A DNA stretch of 64,000 bases from Mercurialis annua (Eukaryota > Streptophyta > Magnoliopsida > Malpighiales > Euphorbiaceae). The translations under genes and the position numbers were made by a program. This document shows positions 1-11,500 of this stretch, one piece after another. The notes under the pieces are model-generated. The model worked only from the letters and a program-made list of their open reading frames with translations, did no database searches and was not told the DNA's origin. Positions within the stretch are counted from its first letter, which is position 1; each line of letters opens with the position of its first letter. The DNA is taken from positions 7,827,001 to 7,891,000 of the forward strand of contig NC_065573.1 in assembly GCF_937616625.2 (NCBI RefSeq). Direction: 5' to 3'.

Positions 1-433
1 TTAACGTTTACAAACGTTACGACACAAAATCAAGTGTTTCACCTTTTTAGCAATTTAAGCCAAACCTTTACAAACGTTACGAAACAAATCCAAACGTTTC
101 ACATTTTTTGAGATTTAAGCAAAACGTTTACAAACGGTACGAAACAAATCCAAACGTTTCACCTTTTTAGCTATTTAAGCCAAGCGTTTACAAACATTTC
201 CAAACAAAACCAGACGTTTACAAATGTTACAAAACAATTCCAAACGTTTCACCCTTTTCGCAATTTATGCCAAACATTTACAAACATTATGGAACAAATC
301 CAACGTTTCTCCTTTTTAGCGACCTAAGCCGAACGTTTACAAAGGTTACGAAACAAAACCAAACGTTTCACCTATTTAGCAATTTAAGCCGAACGTTTAT
401 AAACGTTACGAAACAAGTAAACGTTTCACCTTC
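1..433 (+). repeat. 60-bp satellite array, left block
   Basis: About seven head-to-tail monomers of the window-wide satellite. Each monomer carries the landmarks AAACGTTTACAAACGTTACG, GAAACAAATCC, a TTTCACCTTTTTAG stretch and GCGATTTAAGCC. The order of variant monomers here resembles the runs near 5190-5600, 13460-13880, 21720-22130 and 26550-26970, so this block is one end of the old array and was split from 3332 onward by the LTR insertion. Nothing in it looks like a gene; open frames simply follow the 60-bp period. Confidence 0.97.
429..433. repeat. Target-site duplication, left copy (CCTTC)
   Basis: CCTTC lies immediately left of the LTR element and is repeated exactly at 3327-3331. A 5-bp duplication is the usual footprint of LTR-retrotransposon integrase. 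Removing the element and one copy restores a plausible satellite monomer (CACCTTC followed by GTAACGATTTAAG). Confidence 0.88.
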
Positions 434-1025
434 TATCATGATCCATTTTCATGAATCGCGACCGGCGCTAGGGTATGGGTAATGTAGTACCAAAACCCGT
501 AGCTAGCCTTTCAATTAACATATAAACACATAAACCTGCAGAAAACCAATGCTCGGGGGCAACCGAGACTTCAGCCTAAATCTAGCAGTTATAATATTCA
601 ACAGTTAATATAACATGCTTATCCAATTCCGAGTCTAAAATAGATTTATCAAAAACCAATGTAAATAATATAACATGCCAAAGTAATATATCCAGTCGAA
701 CCAATCCGACAAAATATATAATAATAACAAGGACGTCTAGTTACTACTGCGGTCTAAGAATAAAACAGTTTACAGTTTATCAAAAATAAATGGAACCTCC
801 GAAGAAAAGTAAATGCGGAGATCACCAGACTCTCTCAGATCATAACCCTGGGAAAAATTGGGAAAACAACGGGGTTAGATATACTGATATGAGTTTATAC
901 CACTATCTACATTTATTAAATGGAAAACCTTTAAAACCGTTTAAAACATTTAATAAAGATATTACGAATAATAGTTGGAACCCTAATCCACAATTCTAAA
1001 TAAACAATATAATCCAATAGGTCTA

Positions 1026-1144
1026 GTCCCGAGAGCTGAGCTACACCGAGTTACCACTGACCACACTTATACCAGAGTCCCGAGAGCTGAGCTACACCGA
1101 GTTACTCTACCTTGTCCCGAGAGCTATGCTCACACCGAGTTACC
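1026..1144. repeat. Three spaced copies of a ~29-bp repeat inside the LTR
   Basis: GTCCCGAGAGCTGAGCTACA followed by CCGAGTTAC occurs at 1026-1054 and 1077-1105, and in an altered form (CTATGCTCACA in the middle) at 1114-1144. It is relatively GC-rich in an AT-rich element. Such short repeats are frequent in LTR control regions. No function can be assigned. Confidence 0.85.
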
Positions 1145-1850
1145 ACATTTCCATATATAACTTACCCAGATCAATACCGGTGCGCACGCAGTCATAATGA
1201 TGCCCATTAGGTAGCATGTTCCAACTAGAAGCCATAATATAAAAACAGTTCGAAATATACGTACAGTATATATATTTAATATTAAAATAACAATTTACTT
1301 AATAAAGCGGTAAATAGTAAGTACAAACTCACTGCTTGCTAATCCACGTGAATACCGGCAAGCAACTAATCCTGGTTCGCCTCTGGAGCACGAACAATAG
1401 ACGGGTCTAGACAAATAAAATAATTATAAAAACAGACCCTAACTCTAGAGAGTACTAGACATCATATAGGACTAGTACAAATAGCACGTCGGAATAAAAC
1501 AAGCCAGAACACACAAAAATACCCAATAGGTAATGAAGCCCAATTAATATAAGTCTATTGAGTTCTCGCTTAAAATCCAATTTATAAATATTATTTAATA
1601 ATCTTTAAATAATAATTAATTTCCAAATAGTGGGTTAGCCGAGTTACCAATAACTACCAAGCTAACCCCACTTGTCGGGTGACCCAAGTCTAACTCGACT
1701 CAAAACATTTACTAATATAAACCCGAGTTTATATTTATAAAATAATTCAATAAAATAATAATCTATTTTAAAAGCGGAACTCAATAACTTCAATTCCAAG
1801 TAACCCAAGTTACACCCCAAAAATCTAACCATTTTAAGTTTAATAAAGTT

Positions 1851-1932
1851 TAGGGACTAAATTGTACTTTAGCCAATTAGGGACTAAACTGTACTTTTGC
1901 CAATTAGGGACTAAATTGTACTTTTGCCAATT
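1851..1932. repeat. 27-bp tandem repeat, three copies, in the LTR
   Basis: TAGGGACTAAATTGTACTTT followed by an AGCCAAT-like tail begins at 1851, 1878 and 1905. A diverged fourth copy lies at 2029-2056 (TAGGGGCTAAATTG...). Motifs of the GGGACTAAATTG kind are widespread in plant LTR elements. A reverse-complement relative (TTTAGTCCCTAAACT) occurs in the second element near 63040. Confidence 0.85.
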
Positions 1933-2846
1933 TGATATTTAAAATCAAATTAATTACTTTTGTTTATAATTAATACCAAATATAACGTTACTAATCAAAA
2001 ACTTACTTAAATAAGTTTTAAAAACATTTAGGGGCTAAATTGTAATTTAGCCAATTTATACCAAATCGAAATTCGAAGTTAAATATAATTACCCGAGTAA
2101 CTATATTAGCTTAATTTATAATAAGTATCATTTACAATTTGTTAATTAAAAATCAAATCAAAATCCTATTTATTATCGAATAATTGGCAAAGTTTAACCT
2201 AAGGGATTTCTTCGATTTAATCAAAACAAATAAATGACTAATATGGCCATTTGGCCATCTTCTTATTTCAAACAATCAATAGACCCGCCAAACATGACTC
2301 CCCATTTCACCATTTTCATCAAGAAAAATATATACAGAGACATGGGATTTATCATAATCAAAGCAACAATTCCATAACTCATAAACCAATCCATAACTAA
2401 GCAACTTGATAAAACCAATTGCCCCTAACCTCAACAAACATAACACATTAACTCTTAAGCAAAATGAAGTCGGGATCGTCAATCATCAATGGATCCAAAT
2501 TGGTGGATTCAAAACTGCAACCAATAGCTTTAAACGATAAACGACTACATACTAAGAGATTATAATCATAACAATCAAATTCATGGCCAAAGGAATTCGA
2601 AATATTCGGCAGAAACTTCAACTTGGCAAAACAACTTATAATAACTCAAAAGGGTAGACTGTACGGCGATTTAAAACGAGGTCGATCACGTACCGTTCAA
2701 CGAAAACGAGGTGGGGGAATCGAAGGTATATGAGTGTAGAACGTCTGAGATCAAACGGTTTTGATTTCGATCTAGAAACGAGCAAGAACGAATCAGAAAA
2801 CCGAAAGATGTTTAAAAATGAAAACCGAAATTCAATGAAACCAGGA

Positions 2847-2974
2847 AACTTACCGAACAGCGACCTTTGGAGGACGATAACTGTTTTGTTTCTCAACAAA
2901 CGAGCAAGAGGATGACGGCTAGGGTTAAAGGGAAGTGTGATGTATGTTTTCTGTTTAGAAATCGTCTTTAAATA
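2847..2974 (-). promoter_or_regulatory. Possible minus-strand LTR promoter: TATA-like box and splice-donor-like site
   Basis: Read on the minus strand, TATTTAAA occurs at 2974-2967. About 110 bp downstream comes GGTAAGTT (2854-2847), which matches the plant 5' splice-site consensus. A TATA box followed by a leader and a splice donor would fit an LTR promoter transcribing leftward. Both motifs are short and could occur by chance in AT-rich DNA. A similar pair is present on the minus strand of the second element. Confidence 0.25.
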
Positions 2975-3041
2975 TCGAGAGGAAACAGGCTGAAATCGAG
3001 TTTGAAGAGGGCCGGATGCTAGGCTCATGATGGCTGTGCCA

Positions 3042-3157
3042 TTCTCGAACGAGAACAGCCCATTTGGGCTTGGTTCTCGTTCGAGAACCCCTGGTCTCGT
3101 ACTGGACCAGGCCCTACAAGTGATTCTCGTTCGAGAATCTTAATTCTCGAACGAGAA
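3042..3157. repeat. Four 14-bp near-palindromes with a CGTTCG/CGAACG core
   Basis: TTCTCGAACGAGAA occurs at 3042-3055 and 3144-3157, and its reverse complement TTCTCGTTCGAGAA at 3074-3087 and 3124-3137. The four sites alternate in central-pair orientation as + - - +. They sit 170-285 bp inside the right end of the LTR. If the element is transcribed leftward they would be upstream of the TATA-like box, where enhancer sites belong. They could be binding sites for a dimeric protein or hairpin elements. The related element at 62281-62408 has an analogous array. Confidence 0.8.
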
Positions 3158-3326
3158 TCATTCAATTCCCTTTTTTTTTCTTTTTTTGATTTAAAAATAT
3201 TAAATGGTTGAACCACAAACTTGCCCACTCACGAACCAACACGAACCCGACGATTAACTTCAATTATTACTTCAAAACGATTGGAAAATTTGTCGGAAAA
3301 ACGCTGAAAATTTACGGGGTATTACA

Positions 3327-3331
3327 CCTTC
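3327..3331. repeat. Target-site duplication, right copy (CCTTC)
   Basis: Exact repeat of 429-433 directly after the terminal ATTACA of the LTR. Satellite sequence resumes at once (GTAACGATTTAAGCC). Confidence 0.88.
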
Positions 3332-6300
3332 GTAACGATTTAAGCCAAATGTTTACAAACCCTACGAAGAAAATCCAAGCGTTTCCCCTTTTTTCAATTT
3401 AAACCAAACGTTTACAAAAGTTACGAAACAAAACCAAATGTTTCACCTTTTTAGCAATATAAGCCAAAAGTTTACAAACGTTACAAAAGAAATCCAAACG
3501 TTTCACCTTTTTAGCGATTTAAGCCAATCGTTTACAAAGGTTTCGAAACATATCCAAACGTTTCACTTTTTAGCAATTTTATTTCGAATATTTCACCTTT
3601 TTAGCGATTTAATCCAAACGTTTGCAAACTTTAGGAAACAAATCCAAACATTTCACCTTTTTAGCGATTTAAGCCAAACGTTTACAAACGTTACGAAACT
3701 AATCCAAACATTTAAAACGTTACGAAACCCTTTTTAGCAATTTAAGACAAACGTTTACAAACGTTACGAAACAAATCCAAACTTTTCACCTTTTTAGCGA
3801 TTTAAAATAAACGTTTACAAATGTTACGAAACAAATCCAAACGTTTCATCTTTTCACCAATTTAAGCCAACCGTTTACAAACGTTTCGAAACAAATCCAA
3901 ACGTTTCTCCTTTTTAGCGATTTAAGCCAAACGTTTGCAAATGTTGCGAAAAATATCCCAACGTTTCCCCTTTTTAGCAATTTAAGCCAAATGTTTACAA
4001 ACGTTTTGTAACAAATCCACATATTTCACTTTTTTAGCAATTTAAGCCAGACATTTACAAACTTTACGAAACAAAACCAAACGTTTCACCTTTTTAGCGA
4101 TTTAAGCCAAATGTTTATTGACATTACGAAACAAATCCAAACATTTCACCTTTTTAGCGATTTAAACTAAACGTTTACAAATATTACGAAACAAATCCAA
4201 ACGTTTCGCCTTTTTAACGATTTAAGCTAAAAGTTTACAAACGTTACGAAACAAATCCAAGCGTTTCACCTTTTTTCCGATATAAGCAAAATGTTTAAAA
4301 ACGTTACGAAACAAGTCCAAACGTTTCACATTTTTAGAGATTTAAGCTAAACGTTTACGTAAGAAACAAATCAAAATGTTTCACCTTTTTAGCGATTTAA
4401 GCCAAATGTTTACAAACGTTACGAAACAAAACTGGACGTTTCACCTTTTTTGAGATTTAAGTCAAACGTTTATAAACATTACGAAACCAAACCAAACTTT
4501 TAAAACGTTACGAAACAAATCCAAGCGTTTCACCTTTTTGGCAATTTAAGCCAAACCGTTATAAATGTTGCGAAACAAATCCAAACATTTCACCTTTTTA
4601 GCGATTTAAGCCAACCGTTTACAAATGTTACGAAACAAAGCCACACGTTTCACCTTTTTAGCGATTTAAGCCAAACGTTTATAAACATTACGAAACAAAT
4701 TCAAACCTTACGAAACAAAACCAAACGTTTACAAACATTACGAAACAAATCCAAGCGTTTCACCTTTTTAGCAATTTAAGCCAAATGTTTACAAATGGTA
4801 CAAAACAAATCCAAGCGTTTCATGTTTTTGGAAATTTAAGCAAAACGTTTACAAACGTTACTAAACAAAACCAAACTTTTCACCTTTTTTGCGATTTAAG
4901 CCAAACGTTTACAAACGTTACGAAACAAATCCAAAAGTTTCTCCATTTAAGCGATTTAAGCCAAACGTTTAAAACAAATCCAAACATTTCATCATTTAAG
5001 CAATTTAAGCCAAACGTTTACAAACGGTACTAAACAAATCCAATCGTTTCATCCTTTTAGCAATTTAAGCAAAACGTTTACAAACGTTACTAAACAAAAC
5101 CAAACGTTTTACCTTTTTAGCAATTTAAGCCAAATGTTTAAAAACGTTACGAAGAAAATCCAAACGTTTCCCATATTTAGCAATTTAAGCTTAACGTTTA
5201 CAAACGTTACGAAACAAAATCAAGCGTTTCCCCTTTTTGGCAATTTAAGCCAAACCTTTACAACCGTTACGAAATAAATCCAAACGTTTGACGTTTTTAG
5301 CGCTTTAAGCGAAACGTTTACAAACGGTACAAAACAAATCCAAACATTTCACCTTTTTAGCGATTTAAGCCAAACGTTTACAAACGCTACGAAACAAATC
5401 CAAACGTTTCACCTTTTTAGCGATTTAAGCCAAAAGTTTACAAACGTTACGAAACAAATCAAAACGTTTCACCTTTTTAGTGATTTAAGCCAAACGTTTG
5501 CAAATGTTACGAAAAATATCCCAACGTTTCCCCTTTTTAGCAATATAAGCCAAACGTGTACAAACGTTTTGTAACAAATCCAAACGTTTCACCTTTTTAG
5601 CAATTCAAGCCAAACATTTACAAACTTTACGAAATAAATTCAAACGTTTCACCTTTTTAGCGATTTAAGCCCCGTTTATAAACGTTACGAAACAAATTCA
5701 AACGTTTCATATTATTAGCGATTTAAGCCAAATGTTCACAAACGTTACGAAACAAAACCAATTGTTTTTCACCTTTTTAGCGATTTAAGCCAAACGTTTA
5801 CAAACATTACAAAATAAATCCAATCGTTTTACCTTTTTAGCAATTTAAGCCAATGGTTTACAAATGTTACGAAACAAATCCAAGTGTTTCACCTTTTTAG
5901 CGATTTAAGCCAAAGGATTTAAAACGTTACGAAATAAATCCAAACGTTTCACCTTTTGAGCGATTTAAGCCAAACTTTACAAACTTTACAAACATTACGA
6001 AACAAATCCAATCGTTTCACCTTTTTAGCGATTTAAGCCAAACGTTTACAAAAGTAGGAAACAAATCCAAACGTTTCACCTTTGTAGCGACTTAAGCCAA
6101 ACGCTTAAAAACGTTGCGAAACAAATTCAAACGTTATGAAACAAAACCAACGTTTACAAACGTTACGAAACAAATCCAAGTAAGTCACCTTTTTAGCAAT
6201 TTAAGCCAAACGTTTACAAACGTTACGAAAAAAATCCAAGCGTTTCATATTTTTAGCAATTTAAGCAAAACATTTACAAACATTACGAAAGAAAACCAAA

Positions 6301-8400
6301 CGTTTCACCTTTTTAGCGATTTAAGCCAAACGTTTACAAACGTTACAAAACAAATCCAACTGTTTCACCTTTTTAGCAATTTAAGCCAAACGTTTACAAT
6401 CGTTATGAAACAAATCTAAACGTTTCACCTTTTTAGCGATTTAAGCCAAACGTTTACAAATGTTTCGAAACAAATCCAAACGTTCACCTTTTTAGCGATT
6501 TAAGCCAAACGGTTACAAACATTACGAAACAAATCCAAACGTTTTACCTTTTTAGTGATTTAAGCCAAACATTTACAAACGTTACGAAACAAAACCAAGC
6601 GTTTCACCTTTTTTGCGATTTTAGCAAAACGTTTACAAATGTTACGAAACAAATCCAAACGTTTCACCTTTTTAGCGATTTAAGACAAACTTTTGCAAAC
6701 GTTACAAAACAAAGACAAACATTTAAAACGTTATGAAACAAATCCAAACGTTTTACATTTTTAGCGATTTATGCCAAATGATTAGAAACATTACGAAACA
6801 AAACCAAGCGTTTCACCTATTTACCAATTTAAGCCAAATGTTTACAAACGTTACGAAACAAATCCAAGCGTTTCACCTTTTTATCAATTTAAGCCAAATG
6901 TTTACAAACGTAGCAAAACATGTCCAAGTGTTTTACCTTTTTAGAAATTTAAGCCAAACGTTTACAATTGTTACGAAACAAATCCAAACGTTTCCCCTTT
7001 TTAGCGTTTTAAGCCAAACGTTTACAAAAGTTACAAAACAAATCTAAGCGTTTCCCCTTTTTAGTAATTTATGCCAAACGTTTACAAATGTTTCGAAACA
7101 AAACCAAACGTTTCACCTTTTTAGCGATTTAAGCCAAACATTTACAAACGTTACGAAACAAAACCAAACGTTTAACCTTTTTAGCGATTTAAGCCACATC
7201 TTTAAATCGTTATGATATGACTCCAAACGTTTACAAACATTGCGGAACTAAAACAAATGTTTCACTTTTTTAGCAATTTAAGCCAAACATTTACAAAAGT
7301 TATGAAACAAATCCAAACGTTTCACCTTTTTAGCGATTGAAGCCAAACATTTACAAAAGTTACGAAACAAATACAAACATTTCCCCATTTTAGCGATTGA
7401 AGCCAGACGTTTACAAACATTAAGAAACAAATCCAAATGTTTCACCTTTTTAGCAATTTAAGCCAAACATTTACAAACCTTACGAAACAAATCCTAACGT
7501 TTCACCTTTTTAGCATTTTAAGCCAAACGTTTACAAAGGTTTTGAAACATATCCAAATGTTTCACCTTTTTAGCAATTTAAGCCAAACGTTTACACACGT
7601 TACGAAACAAATCCAAGTGTTTCACCTTTTGAGCAATTTAAGCCAAACGTTTGCAAACGTTACGAAACAAATCCAAGTGTTTCACCTTTTTAGCAAATTC
7701 AGCCAAACGTTTACAAACATTACGAAACAAATCTAAACGTTTCCCCTTTTAAGCGATTTAAGCCAACGTTTACAAACGTTACGAAACAAATCTAAACGTT
7801 TCCCCTTTTTAGCAATTTAAGCCAAATCTTTACAAACGTTACAAAAACAAATCAAAACGTTTCACCTTTTACGCGATTTAAGCCAAACATTTACAACATT
7901 ACGAAAACAAAACCAAGCGTTTCACCTTTTTAGCAATTTAAGCCAAACGTTACGAAACAAATTCATGTTTTTCACCTTTTTAGCAATTTAAGCCAAATGT
8001 TTACAAACGTTACGAAACAAATTCAACCATTTCCCCATTTTAGTGATTTCAGCCAAACGTTTACAAACGTTACGAAACGAATCCAAACGTTTCACCTTTT
8101 TAGCGATTGAAGCCAAACGTTTACAAACATTACGAAACAAATCCAAACATTTCATATTTTTAGAGAATTAAGCCAAACGTTTACAAACGCTACGAAACAA
8201 AACAAAGTGTTTCACCTTTTTAGCAATTTAAGCCAAACGTTTACAAACGTAACGAAACAAATCCAAGTGTGTCATCGTTTTAGCATTTTAAGCAAAACGT
8301 TACGAAACAAATTCAAGTGTGTCACCTTTTTAAAAATTTAAGTCAAATGTTTACAAACGTTACGAAACAAATCCAAACATTTCACCTTTTTAGCGATTTA

Positions 8401-8520
8401 AGCCAAATGTTTACAAATGGTACGAAACAAATCCAAATGTTTCACCATTTTAGCGATTTAAGCCAAATGTTTACAAATGGTACGAAACAAATCCAAATGT
8501 TTCACCATTTTAGCGATTTA
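8401..8520 (+). repeat. Two identical adjacent satellite monomers
   Basis: 8401-8460 and 8461-8520 are the same 60 bases, including the uncommon variants TACAAATGGTACG and TTCACCATTTTAG. In a block where neighbours usually differ at several sites, this marks a recent single-monomer duplication by slippage or unequal exchange. Confidence 0.92.
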
Positions 8521-11500
8521 AGCCAAACGTTTAGAAACGCTACAAAACAAATCCGAACGTTTCTCCTTTTTACCGATTTAAACCAAACGTTTCCAAAAGT
8601 TACGAAATAAATCCAAGCGTTTCACCTTTTTAGCAATTTATGCCAAACATTTACAAACGTTCCGAAACAAATCCAAGTGTTTCACTGTTTTAGTAATTGA
8701 AGCCAAACGTTTACAAACGTTACAAAACAAATCCAAGCGTTTCACCTTTTTAGCAAAATTAACCCAAACGTTTAAAAACATTACGAAATAAATCCAAGCG
8801 TTTTACCTTTTTAGCAATTTATGCAAAACGTTTACAAACGTTACGAAATGAATTCAAGCGTGTCATCTTTTTAGCAATTTCAGCAAAATGTTTACAAACG
8901 TTTCGAAACAAATCCAAACGTTTCACCTTTTTAGCAATTTAAGGCAAAGCTTTATAAACGGTACGAAACAAATTCAAACGTTTCGCCTTTTTAGCGATTT
9001 AAGCCAAACGTTTATAAACGTTACGAAACAAATCCAAGCGTTTCACCTTTTTAGCAATTTAAGCCAAATGTTTACAAATGTTACGAAACAAATCTAAGTG
9101 TTTCACCTTTTTAGCGATTTAAGACGAATGTTTACAAACGCTACGAAACAAATCCAAACGTTTCACCTTTTTAGCGATTCAAGCTAAACGTTTAAAAACG
9201 CTACGAAACAAATCCAAAAGTCTCTCCTTTTTAGCAATTCAAGCCAAACATCTACAAACGTTACGAAACAAATCCAAGCGTTTCTCCTTTTTATCAATTT
9301 AAGCCAAACGTTTCACATTTATAGCGATTTAAGCCAAACGTTTACAAAGGTGACGAAACAAATCCAAATGTTTCCCCATTTTAGCGATGTAACCCAAATG
9401 TTTACAAACATTACGAAACAAATCCAAACGTTTCACCTTTTTAGCGATTTAAGCCAATTGTTTACAAATGTTACGAAACAATTCCAAGCATTTCACCTTT
9501 TTGGCAATCTAAGCAAAACGTTTACAATCGTTACAAAATAAATCCAAACGTTTAACCTTTTTAGCGATTTAAGCCAAACATTTACAAACGTTACGAAATA
9601 AATCCAAATGTTTTACATTTTTAGCGATTTAAGTCTAACATTTACTATAGTTACGAAACAAAATCAAGCGTTTCACCTTTTTAGCAATTTAAGCCAAACG
9701 TTACGAAACAAATCCAAGCATTTCCCCTTTTTAGCAATTTAAGCCAAATGTTTACAAACGTTACAAGACAAATCCAAACATTTCACCTTTTTAGCGATTT
9801 AAGCCAAATGTTTACAAACACTACGAAACAAATCCAAACGTTTCACCTATTTAGCGATTCAAGCCAAACGTTTAGAAACGCTACGAAAAAAATCCAAAAG
9901 TTTCTCCTTTTTAGCAATTCAAGCCAAACGTCTACAAACGTTACGAAACAAATCCAAGCGGTTCTCCTTTTTAGCAACTTAAGCCAAACGTTCCGAAACA
10001 AATCCAAGCGTTTCACCTTTTTAGTAATTTAAGCCAAACGTTTACGTTCCAAAACAAATCCAAGCATTTCACCTTTTTAGTAATTTAAGCCAAACGTTTA
10101 TAAACGTTCCGAAACAAATCCAAGCGTTTCACCTTTTTAGCAATTTATGCCAAACGTTTACAAACGTTACAAAACAAATCCAAGCGTTTTACCTTTTTAG
10201 AGATTTAAGTCAAACGTTTACAAACGCTACGAAACAAATACAAGCGTTTTGCCTTTTTAGCAATTTCAGCGAAACGTTTACAAACGCTACGAAACAAATC
10301 AAAACATTTGACCTTTTTAGCGATTGAAGCCAAACGTTTACAAACGTTATGAAACAAATCCTAACATTTCCCAATTTTAGCGATTTAAGCAAACCGTTTA
10401 TAAACGTTACCAAACAAAACCAAACATTTACAAACATTACGAAACAAATCTAAACGTATACAAACGTTACGAAACAAATCCAAACGTTTCCCCATTATAG
10501 AGATTTAAGCCAAACGTTTACAAACGTTACGAAAAAATCCAAACGTTTCACCTCTTTAGCGATTTAAGCCAAACGTTTACAAACGTTACGAAACAAATGA
10601 AAACGTTTGCCAACATTACGGAACAAAAACAAACATTTAAGCCAAATGTTTACAAACGCTACGAAACAAATCCAAACGTTTCTCATTTTAAGCGATTGAA
10701 CCAAACGTTTACAAACGTTAAGAAACAAATCCAAACGGTTCCCCATTTTAGCGATTTAAGCCAAACGATTATAAACGTTAGGAAACAAAAGCAAACAGTT
10801 ACAAAAATAGATTAAAACGTTTCACATTTTTAGCAATTTAAGCCAAACATTTACAAACGTTACGAAACAAAACCAAGCTATTCACCTTTTTAGCAATTTA
10901 AGCCAAACGTTTACAAACGTTACGAAGCGTTTCACCTTTTTAACAATTAAAGCTAATCGTTTACAAACGTTACGAAACAAATCCAAGTGTGTCACCTTTT
11001 TAGCAATTTGAGCCAAACGTTACAAAACAAATCCAAACGTTTCACCTTTTTAACTATTTAAGCCAAAAGTTTACAAACGTTACGAAAAAAAATCCAAACG
11101 TTTCACATTTTTAGCGATTTAGGTGAAACGTTTACAAAGGTGACGAAACAAATCCAAATGTTTCCCTATTTTAGCGATGTAAGACAAACGTTTACAAACA
11201 TTATGAAACAAATCCAAACGTTTCACCTTTTTAGCGATTTAAGCCAAATGTTTACAAATGTTACAAAACAAATCCAAACGTTTCACCTTTTTGGCAATCT
11301 AAGCAAAACGTTTACAAACGTTACAAAATAAATCCAAACGTTTCACATTTTTAGCGATTTAAGCCAAACGTTTAAAAACGTTATGAAACAAATACAAACG
11401 TTTCACCTTTTTAGCGATAGAAGCCAAACGTTTACAAATGTTACGAAACAAATCCAAACGTATGAGCAATTTAAGCCAAACGTTTCCAAACGTTTCCCTT

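Larger units (their letters stand above)
434..3326. mobile_element. Probable solo LTR of a plant LTR retrotransposon (2.9 kb)
   Basis: A 2893-bp non-satellite insertion flanked by perfect CCTTC duplications. Its left end, TATCATGATCC, looks like a decayed TGTCACGACCC (the intact form starts the related element at 60871), with the changes being G/C to A/T. It is followed by CGACCGGCGCTAGGG and AAACCCGTAGC. Its right end is GGGGTATTACA, so read on the minus strand the element starts TGTAATACCCC. I see no gag or pol coding, no primer-binding site, no polypurine tract and no second copy of either end, so a solo LTR left by recombination between two LTRs fits best. Orientation is not settled. The minus strand is mildly favoured, because TGTAATACCCC starts are common in plant LTRs and a TATA-like box and a splice-donor-like site lie on that strand. 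A non-autonomous element is the alternative. Confidence 0.8.

Noticed and set aside
790..999. 69-codon plus-strand open frame in the first LTR
   Set aside because: Short, no recognisable domain, no matching frame in the related element at 60871.
2636..3028. 130-codon minus-strand open frame in the first LTR
   Set aside because: It overlaps the presumed promoter and leader region, has low-complexity composition and no recognisable domain, and another frame (2730-2915) is open on the opposite strand.
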